64,000 nt of DNA from JANNPJ01 sp965200525 (GTDB taxonomy: Bacteria > Actinomycetota > Actinomycetes > Actinomycetales > Kineosporiaceae). The notes beneath the pieces are model-generated. The model saw only the letters and a list, made by a program, of their open reading frames with translations. It ran no database searches and had not been told where the DNA came from. The stretch covers positions 4,154,001-4,218,000 of the forward strand of contig OZ241368.1 of assembly GCA_965200525.1 (NCBI GenBank), in the 5' to 3' direction. This document shows positions 26,053 through 34,052 of the stretch, piece after piece; the stretch's first letter is position 1, and each line of letters starts with the position of its first letter. Made by a program: the position numbers and the translations under genes.

Positions 26053-27542
26053 TCGACGAACGTGCCGAAGACGGAACCGAACCGCAGACCGGTCGCGTCA
26101 CTGCCGCCCCGGAAGGTCAGGGTGGTGGCGAACTTGCCGGAGAAGGCGTACACCCGGCCGGTGTCCGTGAATGCGCCGACGTCCTCGCCCGGCGCGCCGG
26201 TCAGCATCCGGTCCATCCGGTCCTCCTCGCTCTCCGGGTCGCCGGACTTCTCGCCCATCGCCGCGCCGACCTGGTCGCCGGCCTCGGCCTTACCCGGCAG
26301 CCCACTGCCCTGGCTGAACGCCTGGGCCGGGCACTGGCTGAGTTTCAGCCCGCTGAGGGCGGGCAGGATGATCTGGGTGACCGAGCCGGCGTCCTTGATC
26401 CGGCCGATGTCCTCACCGGGGGCGCCGATCGCGGCCGACACGTTCTCGTTGCACTGGAAAATGCCCTCGCTGATGGCGGCCCCGAACCGGTCGCCGGCCT
26501 CGGCCGTGCCCGGGATCCCGGGGCTGTTCTGGGTGTAGGCCACCGACGGCACCAGCGAGTCCAGCGGGCTGCGCGACTCCCCGAAGGTCTGCACCAGGCC
26601 CGCGTCCTTGAGTTTGCCGATGTCCTCGCCGGGCACGCCCACGGCGTGGCCGTTGGTGGTCACGGCCGCGCCGAACCGGTCGCCGGCCTCGGCCGTGCCC
26701 GTGACGCCGGCGCTGTTCTGGTTCCGGTCGGTGGCCTGGATCAGGGCGTCGGTGGCCGGGTCGGTCCGGATCCGCTGCACGGTGCCGGCGTCCTTGAGCT
26801 CGCCGATGTCCTCGTCGGGGACGCCGACCACCACGCCGTTGGCGCCCTCGCCGGCCAGCACCGCCCCGAAGTGGTCGCCGGCCTCGGCCACCCCCGGAAC
26901 CAGGGCGCTGTCCTGGGTGACGGTCTCCAGGTAGGTGGCCACCCCGGACGGGCTGAGGCCGAACCGGAAGACCGCCCCGGCGTCCTTGATCCCGTTGACG
27001 TCGTAGTCGGGGGCGCCGACCCAGAGGTCCCGGGTGCCGGTGTCGTCGCTCTCCCGGTCGCGGCGCACGCTGATCGCCAGAGCGGCCCCGAACCGGGCCC
27101 CGCTCTGGGTCGTGGCCGACAGGATCTGCGCGCCGGTCGGGGTGAATCCCGTCTCCGAGCCGAGGATCACGTCGATCCGGCCGGCCCCGGCGCCGGGCGC
27201 ACCGATGATCAGGTCGTCCGAGCCGTCGAAGTTCAGGTCGCTGGACAGGACGGCGGTGCCGAAGGCGGCGCCGTCGAGCCCGCCGGCCGGGGACAGGCCC
27301 AGACCCGATTCGGTCAGCTTGGCCCCGCTGGCCCCGGTCGGCCAGTAGTCCACCGCGCCGGCCCCGGAATAGGGGCTGACGTCCACGTTCGGGACGCCGA
27401 CCAGGTAAGCCTGGTCGGGCGGATCGGCCTGCGCGATCCCGGCGCCGAGCCCGGCGACCAGGGCCGCCGCGAGCGGTGCGGCCAGGATGAATCGACGTCG
27501 GAAGGTCGGCGCAACGCTGCGCCGGCGCGGTGAGGCGGCCAT
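26049..27542 (-). CDS. Secreted FG-GAP beta-propeller protein 3
   Basis: 497 residues. The start 'MAASPRRRSVAPTFRRRF' leads into a signal peptide ending near 'GIAQA'. The first repeat contains 'DLNFDGSDDLIIGAPG', a complete DxNxDGxxD calcium loop. Six more repeats carry 'EAGDRFGAA' and 'GVPGEDIGKLKDAG', and the final 'TGLRFGSVFGTFVE' should close a seven-bladed ring. Around the start codon the DNA shares a GCGCAACGCTGCGCC block with the paralogue starting at 30542, showing that duplication included the leader. Gap to the upstream paralogue is 46 bp; 4-nt overlap with the downstream one. Confidence 0.9.
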   Translation of the reverse strand: MAASPRRRSVAPTFRRRFILAAPLAAALVAGLGAGIAQADPPDQAYLVGVPNVDVSPYSGAGAVDYWPTGASGAKLTESGLGLSPAGGLDGAAFGTAVLSSDLNFDGSDDLIIGAPGAGAGRIDVILGSETGFTPTGAQILSATTQSGARFGAALAISVRRDRESDDTGTRDLWVGAPDYDVNGIKDAGAVFRFGLSPSGVATYLETVTQDSALVPGVAEAGDHFGAVLAGEGANGVVVGVPDEDIGELKDAGTVQRIRTDPATDALIQATDRNQNSAGVTGTAEAGDRFGAAVTTNGHAVGVPGEDIGKLKDAGLVQTFGESRSPLDSLVPSVAYTQNSPGIPGTAEAGDRFGAAISEGIFQCNENVSAAIGAPGEDIGRIKDAGSVTQIILPALSGLKLSQCPAQAFSQGSGLPGKAEAGDQVGAAMGEKSGDPESEEDRMDRMLTGAPGEDVGAFTDTGRVYAFSGKFATTLTFRGGSDATGLRFGSVFGTFVE

Positions 27543-27588
27543 CTGTCGACGGTACTCCGATCACCGGCCCGGTGGCGGCTTCGCCGAC

Positions 27589-29079
27589 TCAGTTGCCGTA
27601 ACCGGTGAGCACGGAGCCGAACCGGAGCCCGGCGAGGTCACTGCCGGGGCGGCCCACGGCGGTGGCGCCCCTTCCGGTGCCGGTGATCACCCGCCCGGCG
27701 TCCCGGACCGGGCCGACGTCCTCGCCCGGCACCCCGGTCTGGACCTGGTCGTAGCGGTCCTCGGCGTCGGCCAGGTCGCCCTTGAGCACGCCCATCGCGG
27801 CCCCGGCCCGGTCGCCGGCCTCGGCCTTCCCGGGCAGGCCGTGGCCCTGGCTGAAGGCCTGGCTGCCGCACTGGCCGGGTACGCCGGTGTGGAAGGGTTC
27901 GACGATCAGGGTGATCGACCCGGCGTCCTGGACCCGGCCGACGTTCTCGCCGGGCGCCCCGACCGCCGCGGTCAGGGCGTCCTGGCAGGCGAACACGCCC
28001 TCGCTGATCGCGGCCCCGAACCGGTCGCCGGCCTCGGCCAGGCCCGGCACCCCGGCGCTGTTCTGGGTGAAGGCGCGGGACGGAACAACTTTCAGGCCGG
28101 CATCGCCGTCGAAGGAGAACCCGAAGGTCTGAATCGCACCGGCGTCCCTGATCGCGCCGACGTCCTCGCCCGGGACGCCGACCACCTGGCCACTGCCGGA
28201 CAGGGCCGCGCCGTACCGGTCACCGGCCTCGGCCCGGCCGGGCACGCCGGGAGCGTTCTGGCCCCAGTCCTCACCCTTGACCAGCTTGTCGGTGGCCGGG
28301 CCGGTCCGGATCCGCTGCACCGTCCCGGCGTCCTTCAGCCGGCCCAGGTCCTCGCTCGGGACGCCGACCATCACGCCGTTCTGCTCCCCGCCGGCCAGCA
28401 CCGCGCCGAACCGGTCGCCGGCCTCGGCCCGGCCCGGCACCAGGGCACTGTTCTGGGTGATCGTGGACCGGTAGGTGGGATTGCCGGCCGGGTTCAGGGT
28501 GTACCGCAACACCGCCCCGGCGTTCTTCTTCCCGTTGACGTCGCGATCGGGAGCACCGATCCAGAGATCCCGGATGCCGGTCGCCGCCCGGTTCAGGTCG
28601 AACCGGGGGCTGATCGCCAGGGCCGCGCCGAACTCGTCGCCGGCGTGGCCCGGCGGGCTCAGGGTGATCGCGCCCTCGAGGGTGATCCCGGTGGCCGTGC
28701 CGAACAGCAGATACACCCGGCCGGGCCCGGCGTGGGCCGAGCCGGGAGTGCCCGGGGCTCCGACGATCAGATCCTGACGGCCGTCGCCGTTGAGATCGCC
28801 GGTCAGCACGGCGGCGCCGAAGCGGGCCCCGGCGACCTGACTTCCGGTCGGCAGGGCCAGTTTCGCCTGGGTCACCTCCTGGTTGCCCCCGTCCAGCCGG
28901 CGCACGTCGACCGCCCCGGCCGAGCGGTGGCCGGCCACGGTCCGGGTCGGCAGGCCGGTGGTGACCGTGAAGTCGGGCGGGCCGGCCTGGGCCGGCGCCG
29001 CGACCCCGACCCCGAGCACGGCCCCGAGCAGGGTCGCGAGCAGGGTCGCTGCGACCGCCGCGGCCCGGGTCGGCCTCAT
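27589..29079 (-). CDS. Secreted FG-GAP beta-propeller protein 4
   Basis: 496 residues. The start is the ATG at 29079 (MRPTRAAAVAATLLATLLG, a clear signal peptide cut near 'APAQA'). It overlaps the stop of the preceding paralogue as ATGA. The same frame is open about 950 bp further upstream, but that part is a shadow of the neighbouring gene. The Ca2+-loop repeat is 'DLNGDGRQDLIVGAPG', and later repeats follow 'EAGDRFGAVL ... GVPSEDLGRLKDAG'. It ends 'AGLRFGSVLTGYGN'. Seven repeats in total. Probably exported and displayed or released; the ligand is unknown. Confidence 0.9.
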   Translation of the reverse strand: MRPTRAAAVAATLLATLLGAVLGVGVAAPAQAGPPDFTVTTGLPTRTVAGHRSAGAVDVRRLDGGNQEVTQAKLALPTGSQVAGARFGAAVLTGDLNGDGRQDLIVGAPGTPGSAHAGPGRVYLLFGTATGITLEGAITLSPPGHAGDEFGAALAISPRFDLNRAATGIRDLWIGAPDRDVNGKKNAGAVLRYTLNPAGNPTYRSTITQNSALVPGRAEAGDRFGAVLAGGEQNGVMVGVPSEDLGRLKDAGTVQRIRTGPATDKLVKGEDWGQNAPGVPGRAEAGDRYGAALSGSGQVVGVPGEDVGAIRDAGAIQTFGFSFDGDAGLKVVPSRAFTQNSAGVPGLAEAGDRFGAAISEGVFACQDALTAAVGAPGENVGRVQDAGSITLIVEPFHTGVPGQCGSQAFSQGHGLPGKAEAGDRAGAAMGVLKGDLADAEDRYDQVQTGVPGEDVGPVRDAGRVITGTGRGATAVGRPGSDLAGLRFGSVLTGYGN

Positions 29080-30542
29080 GAGGAGAACACCGAGCCGAAG
29101 CGCAGCCCGGCGACGTCGCCGTCGACCAGGCCCTCGGATCGGGCGTGGATGCCGGTGCCGAGATAGACCCGGCCGACATCCTTGAGCGAGCCGACGTCCT
29201 CGCCCGGATCGCCGATCAGCAACTGGTTGACGGCGTCCTCGTCGGCGTCCGGATCGATCTCGCCCCGGCCCAGCGCCGCGCCCACCTCGTCGCCGGCCTC
29301 GGCCGCGCCGGGCAGTCCGCTGCCCTGGCTGTAGGCCACCGAGGGGCAGTGGTGATCGTCGGCCTGGGCCTGGGCCGGCAGCATGGTGACGGTCACCGAA
29401 CCGGCGTCCTTGATCTTGCCGATGTCCTCGCCCGGCGCTCCGGCCGCGAACATCTCGGTCTCCGAGCACGAGAACAGGCCGACGACGACGGCGGTCCCGT
29501 ACCGGTCGCCGGCCTCGGCCGTGCCCGGCACCCCGGCGCTGTTCTGGGTGAAGGCGGCCGAGGGGATGAGCGCCCCGGTGGTCGGGTCGGTACCGAAGGT
29601 CTGCACCGACCCGGCGTCCTTGAGCGCGCCGATGTCCTCGCCCGGCACCCCGACCGCGATCCCGGCCCGGGAGACGGCCGCCCCGTAGTGGTCGCCGGCC
29701 TCGGCCACCCCGGGCACGCCCGGGCTGTCCTGAGTCCACTCCACCGCCTGGGTGAGAGCGTGGTTCGCGTCCTCCCGCAACTGCACCACCGAGCCGGCGT
29801 CCTGGGCCGAGCTGACGTCCGCGAGCGGGACGCCGACCATCACCCCGCCGGTGGCGGTGGCCAGCACCGAACCGAACCGTTCGCCGGCGGCCGCGGCCCC
29901 GGGAACTAGGGCGCTGTCCCGGGTGACGGTGTCCAGGTAGGTGGGCGCGCCGCCGGTGCCCAGGGAGTACCGGAACACCGCCCCGGCGTCGGCCTGCCCG
30001 GCGACGTCGTGACCGGGGGCGCCGACCCACAGTTCGCCGTCGCTGACGGCCAGGGCGGAGCCGAACTCGTCCTCGGCCCCGGCCGGCGCGCTGAGCGTGA
30101 TCGCTCCGGCCGCGACCAGCCCGGTCGGCGAGCCGAACAGCAGGTACACGTGGCCGGGGTCGCCGTTGTTGGGCCGGCTCGGGGTACCCGGCGCCGACAC
30201 GATCAGGTCGCTGTGGTCGTCGCCGTTGAGATCGGTGAACAGCAGGGCCGTCCCGAACCGGGCGCCGCTCTCGTTGGCGGCCGAGCCGAGCAGCAACTGG
30301 TGCTGGGACAGCAACTGCTCACCGCCGCCGTCGACCCGGTTCTGGACCGCGCCGACGTCGGTGTGGCCATTGTAGAAGACCGAGGGAATGCCGACCGTGA
30401 CCGAGTGGTCGGGCCCGTCGGCGCGGGCGGTCGAGGCCCCGGCCAGCGCGAGCGCCCCGAGCAGGGGCACGGACAGGGCTGCGACCGCGCACCGGCGCCG
30501 GCTGCTCGGCGCAACGCTGCGCCCTTGCGGGTCTGCGAACAT
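29076..30542 (-). CDS. Secreted FG-GAP beta-propeller protein 5
   Basis: 488 residues, the first FG-GAP gene after the MoxR ATPase (16 bp gap). The leader 'MFADPQGRSVAPSSRRR' and a signal peptide ending near 'STARA' are followed by seven repeats. The Ca2+ loop is 'DLNGDDHSDLIVSAPG', with the usual Gly replaced by Asp. Other repeats read 'EAGDHYGAAVS...GVPGEDIGALKDAG'. The closing blade is 'AGLRFGSVFSS'. Its extreme proximity to the ATPase gene ties the propeller set to the MoxR/VWA transcript. Confidence 0.9.
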   Translation of the reverse strand: MFADPQGRSVAPSSRRRCAVAALSVPLLGALALAGASTARADGPDHSVTVGIPSVFYNGHTDVGAVQNRVDGGGEQLLSQHQLLLGSAANESGARFGTALLFTDLNGDDHSDLIVSAPGTPSRPNNGDPGHVYLLFGSPTGLVAAGAITLSAPAGAEDEFGSALAVSDGELWVGAPGHDVAGQADAGAVFRYSLGTGGAPTYLDTVTRDSALVPGAAAAGERFGSVLATATGGVMVGVPLADVSSAQDAGSVVQLREDANHALTQAVEWTQDSPGVPGVAEAGDHYGAAVSRAGIAVGVPGEDIGALKDAGSVQTFGTDPTTGALIPSAAFTQNSAGVPGTAEAGDRYGTAVVVGLFSCSETEMFAAGAPGEDIGKIKDAGSVTVTMLPAQAQADDHHCPSVAYSQGSGLPGAAEAGDEVGAALGRGEIDPDADEDAVNQLLIGDPGEDVGSLKDVGRVYLGTGIHARSEGLVDGDVAGLRFGSVFSS

Positions 30543-30558
30543 GAACGGACGGTACTAC

Positions 30559-32094
30559 TCAGCCTTCGCTGCCGCCGTACACCGTGCGCCCGTCGTCGAG
30601 CACGTCCTTGGCCAGCCTGCGGGTCAGGTGCAGGCCCTCCAGCACGAACTCGACCGCCGAGGCGGCGTCGGCCTGGCTCGGCACCTCGTCGAAGCCGAGC
30701 CGCTCGAGCACGGTCGACAGGCCGGGCACGGTGCCGAGCTGGGCCAGCAGGTCGCGCGAGGCCACGGCGTCCCCGGTCGAGACGCCTTCTCCTTCGGCCA
30801 CCAGGGCGACGATCCCGCTGAGGTCGACGCCGCCGAGCCGGGCCCGCCAGGTCTCGGCCACCGAGCGGCGCAGCAGGTGGTCGAGCAGTTCGACCTCCCG
30901 GCCTTCGCCGTCGGCCTCGAACTCGACCTTGCCCCGCAGCGTGGTGGTGATCACCTCGGTGTCGCCGACCCGGGCCACGGCGTGCTCCTCGCCGCCCAGG
31001 GTGGCCCGGCGCAGCGCCGCCGCCGCGACCGTCTCGGCCGCCGCGATCGAGAACCGGGCCGAGACGCCGGAACGCTGGTCGACCGCGGTCGACTCGCGCA
31101 CCGCCCGGGTGAACCGGGCCAGCACCTCGAGCAGGTGCTCGGGCACGGCCGCGACCAGGTCGGCCTCCTGCTGCACGAGCTCGATCTCGAGGTCGAGGTC
31201 GATCGGGTAGTGGGTGCGGATCTCGGCCCCGAACCGGTCCTTCAGCGGGGTGATGATCCGGCCCCGGTTGGTGTAGTCCTCCGGGTTGGCGCTGGCCACC
31301 AGCAGCACGTCCAGCGGCAGCCGCAGGATGTACCCGCGCACCTGGACGTCGCGCTCCTCGAGCACGTTGAGCAGCGCCACCTGGATCCGCTCGGCCAGGT
31401 CGGGCAGCTCGTTGACGGCGATGATGCCGCGGTGCATCCGGGGGACCAGGCCGAAGTGGATGGTCTCCGGGTCGCCCAGGGTGCGGCCCTCGGCCACCTT
31501 CATCGGGTCGACGTCGCCGATCAGGTCGCCGACGCTGGTGTCCGGGGTGGCCAGCTTCTCGGCGTAACGCTCGTCGCGGTGCACCCAGGCCACCGGCAGG
31601 TCGTCGCCGAACTCGGCCGCCCGGCGGCGCGAGGCCGGCGTGATCGGGTCGTACGGGTGCTCGTTGAGCTCGGCCCCGTCGATCACCGGGGTCCACTCGT
31701 CGAGCAGGCCGACGATGGTGCGGATCAGCCGAGTCTTGCCCTGGCCGCGCTCGCCCAGCAGAACCAGGTCGTGGCCGGCCAGCAGGGCCCGCTCCAGGTC
31801 GGGCAGCACGGTGTCGTCGAACCCGACCACCCCCGGGAAGCGCGGCTTGCCCGCCCGCATCAGCTCGAGCAGGTTCTGGCGCAGTTCGGCCTTGACGTTG
31901 CGGTGCACGTGGCCGGAGGCCCGCAGGGCGCCGAGCGTGGTCGGCAGGTGCGAGGGCCACGCGGTCACAGCGGTGAGATCCGAGGGGATGTTTTCGTGGG
32001 GGAATTCTTGGGGAACGGCACTCACTGGGTTCGGCTCTCCCGAGGTTGGCACGGTCACCGTTCGACGGTACGTCGCCGCGGTGCCTCGTCGCAC
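30559..32094 (-). CDS. MoxR / magnesium-chelatase-like AAA+ ATPase
   Basis: Up to 511 residues. Walker A is 'GERGQGKTR', the Walker B region is 'RGIIAVNELPDL' (N-E instead of the usual D-E, as in many MoxR proteins), sensor 1 is 'LLVASANPEDY', and the following 'RIITPLKDRFGAEIRTHYP' carries the finger region. The C-terminal lid holds helical bundles. MoxR ATPases act as chaperones with VWA-domain partners; the likely partner lies at the other end of this gene run (20772). The ATG at 32094 gives a poor N-terminus; GTG codons at 32058 or 32052 are alternatives. First gene of the putative seven-gene transcript. Confidence 0.88.
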   Translation of the reverse strand: MRRGTAATYRRTVTVPTSGEPNPVSAVPQEFPHENIPSDLTAVTAWPSHLPTTLGALRASGHVHRNVKAELRQNLLELMRAGKPRFPGVVGFDDTVLPDLERALLAGHDLVLLGERGQGKTRLIRTIVGLLDEWTPVIDGAELNEHPYDPITPASRRRAAEFGDDLPVAWVHRDERYAEKLATPDTSVGDLIGDVDPMKVAEGRTLGDPETIHFGLVPRMHRGIIAVNELPDLAERIQVALLNVLEERDVQVRGYILRLPLDVLLVASANPEDYTNRGRIITPLKDRFGAEIRTHYPIDLDLEIELVQQEADLVAAVPEHLLEVLARFTRAVRESTAVDQRSGVSARFSIAAAETVAAAALRRATLGGEEHAVARVGDTEVITTTLRGKVEFEADGEGREVELLDHLLRRSVAETWRARLGGVDLSGIVALVAEGEGVSTGDAVASRDLLAQLGTVPGLSTVLERLGFDEVPSQADAASAVEFVLEGLHLTRRLAKDVLDDGRTVYGGSEG

Positions 32095-32123
32095 GCGGGG
32101 GCGCTCGAGGCGGTCACCCTATT

Positions 32124-32147
32124 CTGTTACAGAGTAATCATGATTTC
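32124..32147. promoter_or_regulatory. Putative operator/promoter upstream of the MoxR gene
   Basis: CTGTTACAG (palindromic about its central T, 32124-32132) runs into AGTAATCATGATTTC (to 32147). The 14-nt string GAGTAATCATGATT recurs exactly at 57663-57676, the only other such site noticed in the window. It lies 30 bp or more ahead of the MoxR start and touches the stop codon of the DUF2277 gene. Confidence 0.45.
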
Positions 32148-32418
32148 AGGCGGTGCCGAATCGGGCCGCCGAGCGGGCCTTGGCCCGGGCCGCCTCCACC
32201 TCGCGGTCGCGCGGCGGGGCGGCGATCACCAGTTCGGCCAGCAGCCGGTCGGTCTCCACCGTGATCGCCCGGACCGCCCGGGCGAAGATCTCCTCGTTGG
32301 CCTTGGACGGCTTGGTCGTGCCGGCCACCTTGCGCACGTACTGCAGGGCCGCGGCCTGGATCTCGTCCGGCGTGGCCGGCGGCTCGAAGTTGGCCAGGGT
32401 TCGGATGTTGCGGCACAT
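32146..32418 (-). CDS. DUF2277 family protein
   Basis: 90-residue protein starting 'MCRNIRTLANFEPPATPDEI', the near-invariant opening of DUF2277, followed by 'QYVRKVAGTTKPSKANEE' and ending with 'PPRDREVEAARAKAR'. Small, helical and cytosolic, of unknown function. It lies on the same strand as and upstream of the MoxR operon, with 51 bp or more between, and behind the GNAT gene with a 52-bp gap. Confidence 0.92.
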   Translation of the reverse strand: MCRNIRTLANFEPPATPDEIQAAALQYVRKVAGTTKPSKANEEIFARAVRAITVETDRLLAELVIAAPPRDREVEAARAKARSAARFGTA

Positions 32419-32470
32419 CGCAGGCTCCTTCAGCGGTCGGACTTCAGCGGTCGAACTCGGGGATCGGGTC

Positions 32471-33175
32471 TCAGCGGTCGGGCTGGTTGCGGGCGTCGGC
32501 GCCGAGGCGGGCCAGCAGGCGCTCGCGGACCGAGGGCCATTCCTCGGCCACGATGGAGAACAGCACCGAGTCGCGCATCGTTCCGTCGGCCCGGCGCTTG
32601 TGCCGGCGCAGGGTGCCCTCGTACCGCGCGCCCAGCCGGGCGATGGCCTGCTGCGAGCGGACGTTGCGGACGTCGGTCTTGAGCTGCACCCGGCCGGCCC
32701 CGATCTCGTCGAAGGCGTGCCGCAGCAACTGGTACTTGGTGTCCGGGTTCACCGCGCTGGCCCACACCGCCGGGGTGTAGGTGGTCGAGCCGATCTCCAG
32801 GTTGGCGTCGGCCACCGAGACGTCCAGGAAGGTGGTGGTGCCGACGATCGTTCCGGCGTCCAGGCCGGCCAGGGGCCGGCTCAGGCGCACCAGCCAGACG
32901 AACATGCCCTGGGCCTGGCGCCGGGCGATGATCGCGGCGAAGTGGTCCGGGTCGCGCGGGCGGCCGTTGACGTGCCGCCAGACGATCTCGTGGTCGAGCG
33001 CGGCGAACAGCCCGGCCGCGTCCAGGGTCGGATCGAACGCCGTCAGCTCGACGGCCGTGCCGCTCAGCCGCAGCCCGGAGGGCGGCGGCCAGCTCAGGGC
33101 CGGCCAGATGACGTCGTCCGGGCGGGTGTCGGTGACCGGACGGAACCGGCCCGTCTCCTCGTCCTCTCGTAGCAC
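32471..33175 (-). CDS. GNAT-family N-acetyltransferase (RimJ/RimL-like)
   Basis: 234 residues when started at the GTG at 33175; the frame stays open to 33343 but that would cover the small gene upstream. The GNAT fold is seen in 'LELTAFDP'-type N-terminal strands, 'IVGTTTFLDVSVADANLEIGSTTY', 'YQLLRHAFDEIGAGRVQLKTD' and 'NVRSQQAIARLGARYEGTLR', which match the acetyl-CoA loop and C-terminal strand of RimJ-type acetyltransferases. The acceptor (protein N-terminus, antibiotic or small amine) cannot be told. Confidence 0.85.
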   Translation of the reverse strand: MLREDEETGRFRPVTDTRPDDVIWPALSWPPPSGLRLSGTAVELTAFDPTLDAAGLFAALDHEIVWRHVNGRPRDPDHFAAIIARRQAQGMFVWLVRLSRPLAGLDAGTIVGTTTFLDVSVADANLEIGSTTYTPAVWASAVNPDTKYQLLRHAFDEIGAGRVQLKTDVRNVRSQQAIARLGARYEGTLRRHKRRADGTMRDSVLFSIVAEEWPSVRERLLARLGADARNQPDR

Positions 33176-33239
33176 ATGGTCACGGTACCCGACCTCGGGT
33201 GACCCCGACCGGCCACGCTCAGGTGGTCTCAGATCCGGC

Positions 33240-33455
33240 TCAGCCGGGCTGGTCGGGGTTGATTGGCACGGCGATCTCGTGCCGGATGCCGCTCTCGTCG
33301 ACGTACGACTGCAGCCGGTAGCCGGTGGGCACGGTCCGGTCATCGGGGTTGATCGGCGCGGGCGGTCCGTTGGGCCCGACGTCGGCCGGGCCGAACACCT
33401 TGAATAGGGCGAGGTAGACGCGCCGTCCGAAAGAGGGCCGGGGTTCGCTGCTCAT
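33240..33455 (-). CDS. Small hypothetical protein
   Basis: 71 residues beginning 'MSSEPRPSFGRRVYLALFKVFGPADVG'. Pro/Gly-rich, with the pattern 'PINPDDRTVPTGY ... HEIAVPINPDQPG' in which 'PINPD' occurs twice. No signal peptide or membrane segment. The codon pattern fits a real gene, and it sits between the Lrp and GNAT genes on the same strand. Function unknown. Confidence 0.6.
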   Translation of the reverse strand: MSSEPRPSFGRRVYLALFKVFGPADVGPNGPPAPINPDDRTVPTGYRLQSYVDESGIRHEIAVPINPDQPG

Positions 33456-33484
33456 GCCGAGTCTCTGATCATGGATTCATTCCA

Positions 33485-33982
33485 TCACGAGGGACGCCGG
33501 GCACCGCGCGGCCGGGCCACCGGGCCGGCCTGCAGCGGCAGCGGGACCGGGGCCTTGAGCTGCTTGAGCCGCAGGTACGTGATCACCCGCTGGCCGCCGT
33601 GGGTGGCCACCCGGGTCAGCACGTGCTCCAGGTCCTGGATGTCGCGGGCGACCACGGTCAGCCAGTAGTCCATCTCGCCGGCCACCATGTCGGCCGAGAT
33701 CACCTGGGGCAGGGCCTGGACCTCCTGCTCGAAGCGCTGGGTGGCGCGGGCCCCGGCGGTCGTGACGGCGACGAAGACGCTCAGTGGGAACCCGAGAACG
33801 GTGGGGTCGACCTGAGCGCTGATGATCCGGATCGCCCCGCTCTCCTTGAGGCGCCGAACGCGGTGCAGGGTAGCTGCCGGTGACAGCCCGACCAAAGCGG
33901 CGAGCTCCAAGTTCGTCCGATCGGCGTCCTGCTGAAGCTGAGTTAGCAGCCGTACATCAATTTCATCCAGTTCAATGGCCAT
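33485..33982 (-). CDS. Lrp/AsnC-family transcriptional regulator
   Basis: 165 residues. The N-terminal HTH has 'LDEIDVRLLTQLQQDADRTNLELAALVGLSPAATLHRVRRL', standard Lrp/AsnC. The RAM effector domain (about 65-145) contains 'VAGEMDYWLTVVARDIQDLEHVL'. Divergent from the EamA exporter with a 70-bp shared promoter region. That pairing is common for Lrp regulators that control amino-acid or metabolite exporters. The amino acid sensed is not predictable. Confidence 0.92.
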   Translation of the reverse strand: MAIELDEIDVRLLTQLQQDADRTNLELAALVGLSPAATLHRVRRLKESGAIRIISAQVDPTVLGFPLSVFVAVTTAGARATQRFEQEVQALPQVISADMVAGEMDYWLTVVARDIQDLEHVLTRVATHGGQRVITYLRLKQLKAPVPLPLQAGPVARPRGARRPS

Positions 33983-33985
33983 GAG

Positions 33986-34002
33986 GCCAAATATTAGTTG
34001 GC
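33986..34002. promoter_or_regulatory. Candidate Lrp operator
   Basis: GCCAA-atattag-TTGGC, an AT-centred dyad in the divergent spacer, directly next to the Lrp start codon. It has the general form of an autoregulatory Lrp/AsnC site. Confidence 0.45.
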
Positions 34003-34052
34003 TAAGGCTTCAAACCGCCATCGATCGGGTTTTGCCGGCGCATGATCTCTAC

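Noticed and set aside
29080..30030. Upstream extension of FG-GAP 4
   Set aside because: The extra roughly 316 codons are an alternative frame of FG-GAP 5; the ATG at 29079 with a signal peptide is the natural start.
20772..30542. Bacterial integrin in the strict sense
   Set aside because: FG-GAP and VWA are in separate proteins and the VWA protein has no export signal, so direct integrin-like assembly is unlikely; kept only as an analogy.
30388..32682. Plus-strand open frame over the MoxR and DUF2277 genes
   Set aside because: Antisense to genes with clear Walker and family motifs; it encodes His/Gly/Arg-rich nonsense.
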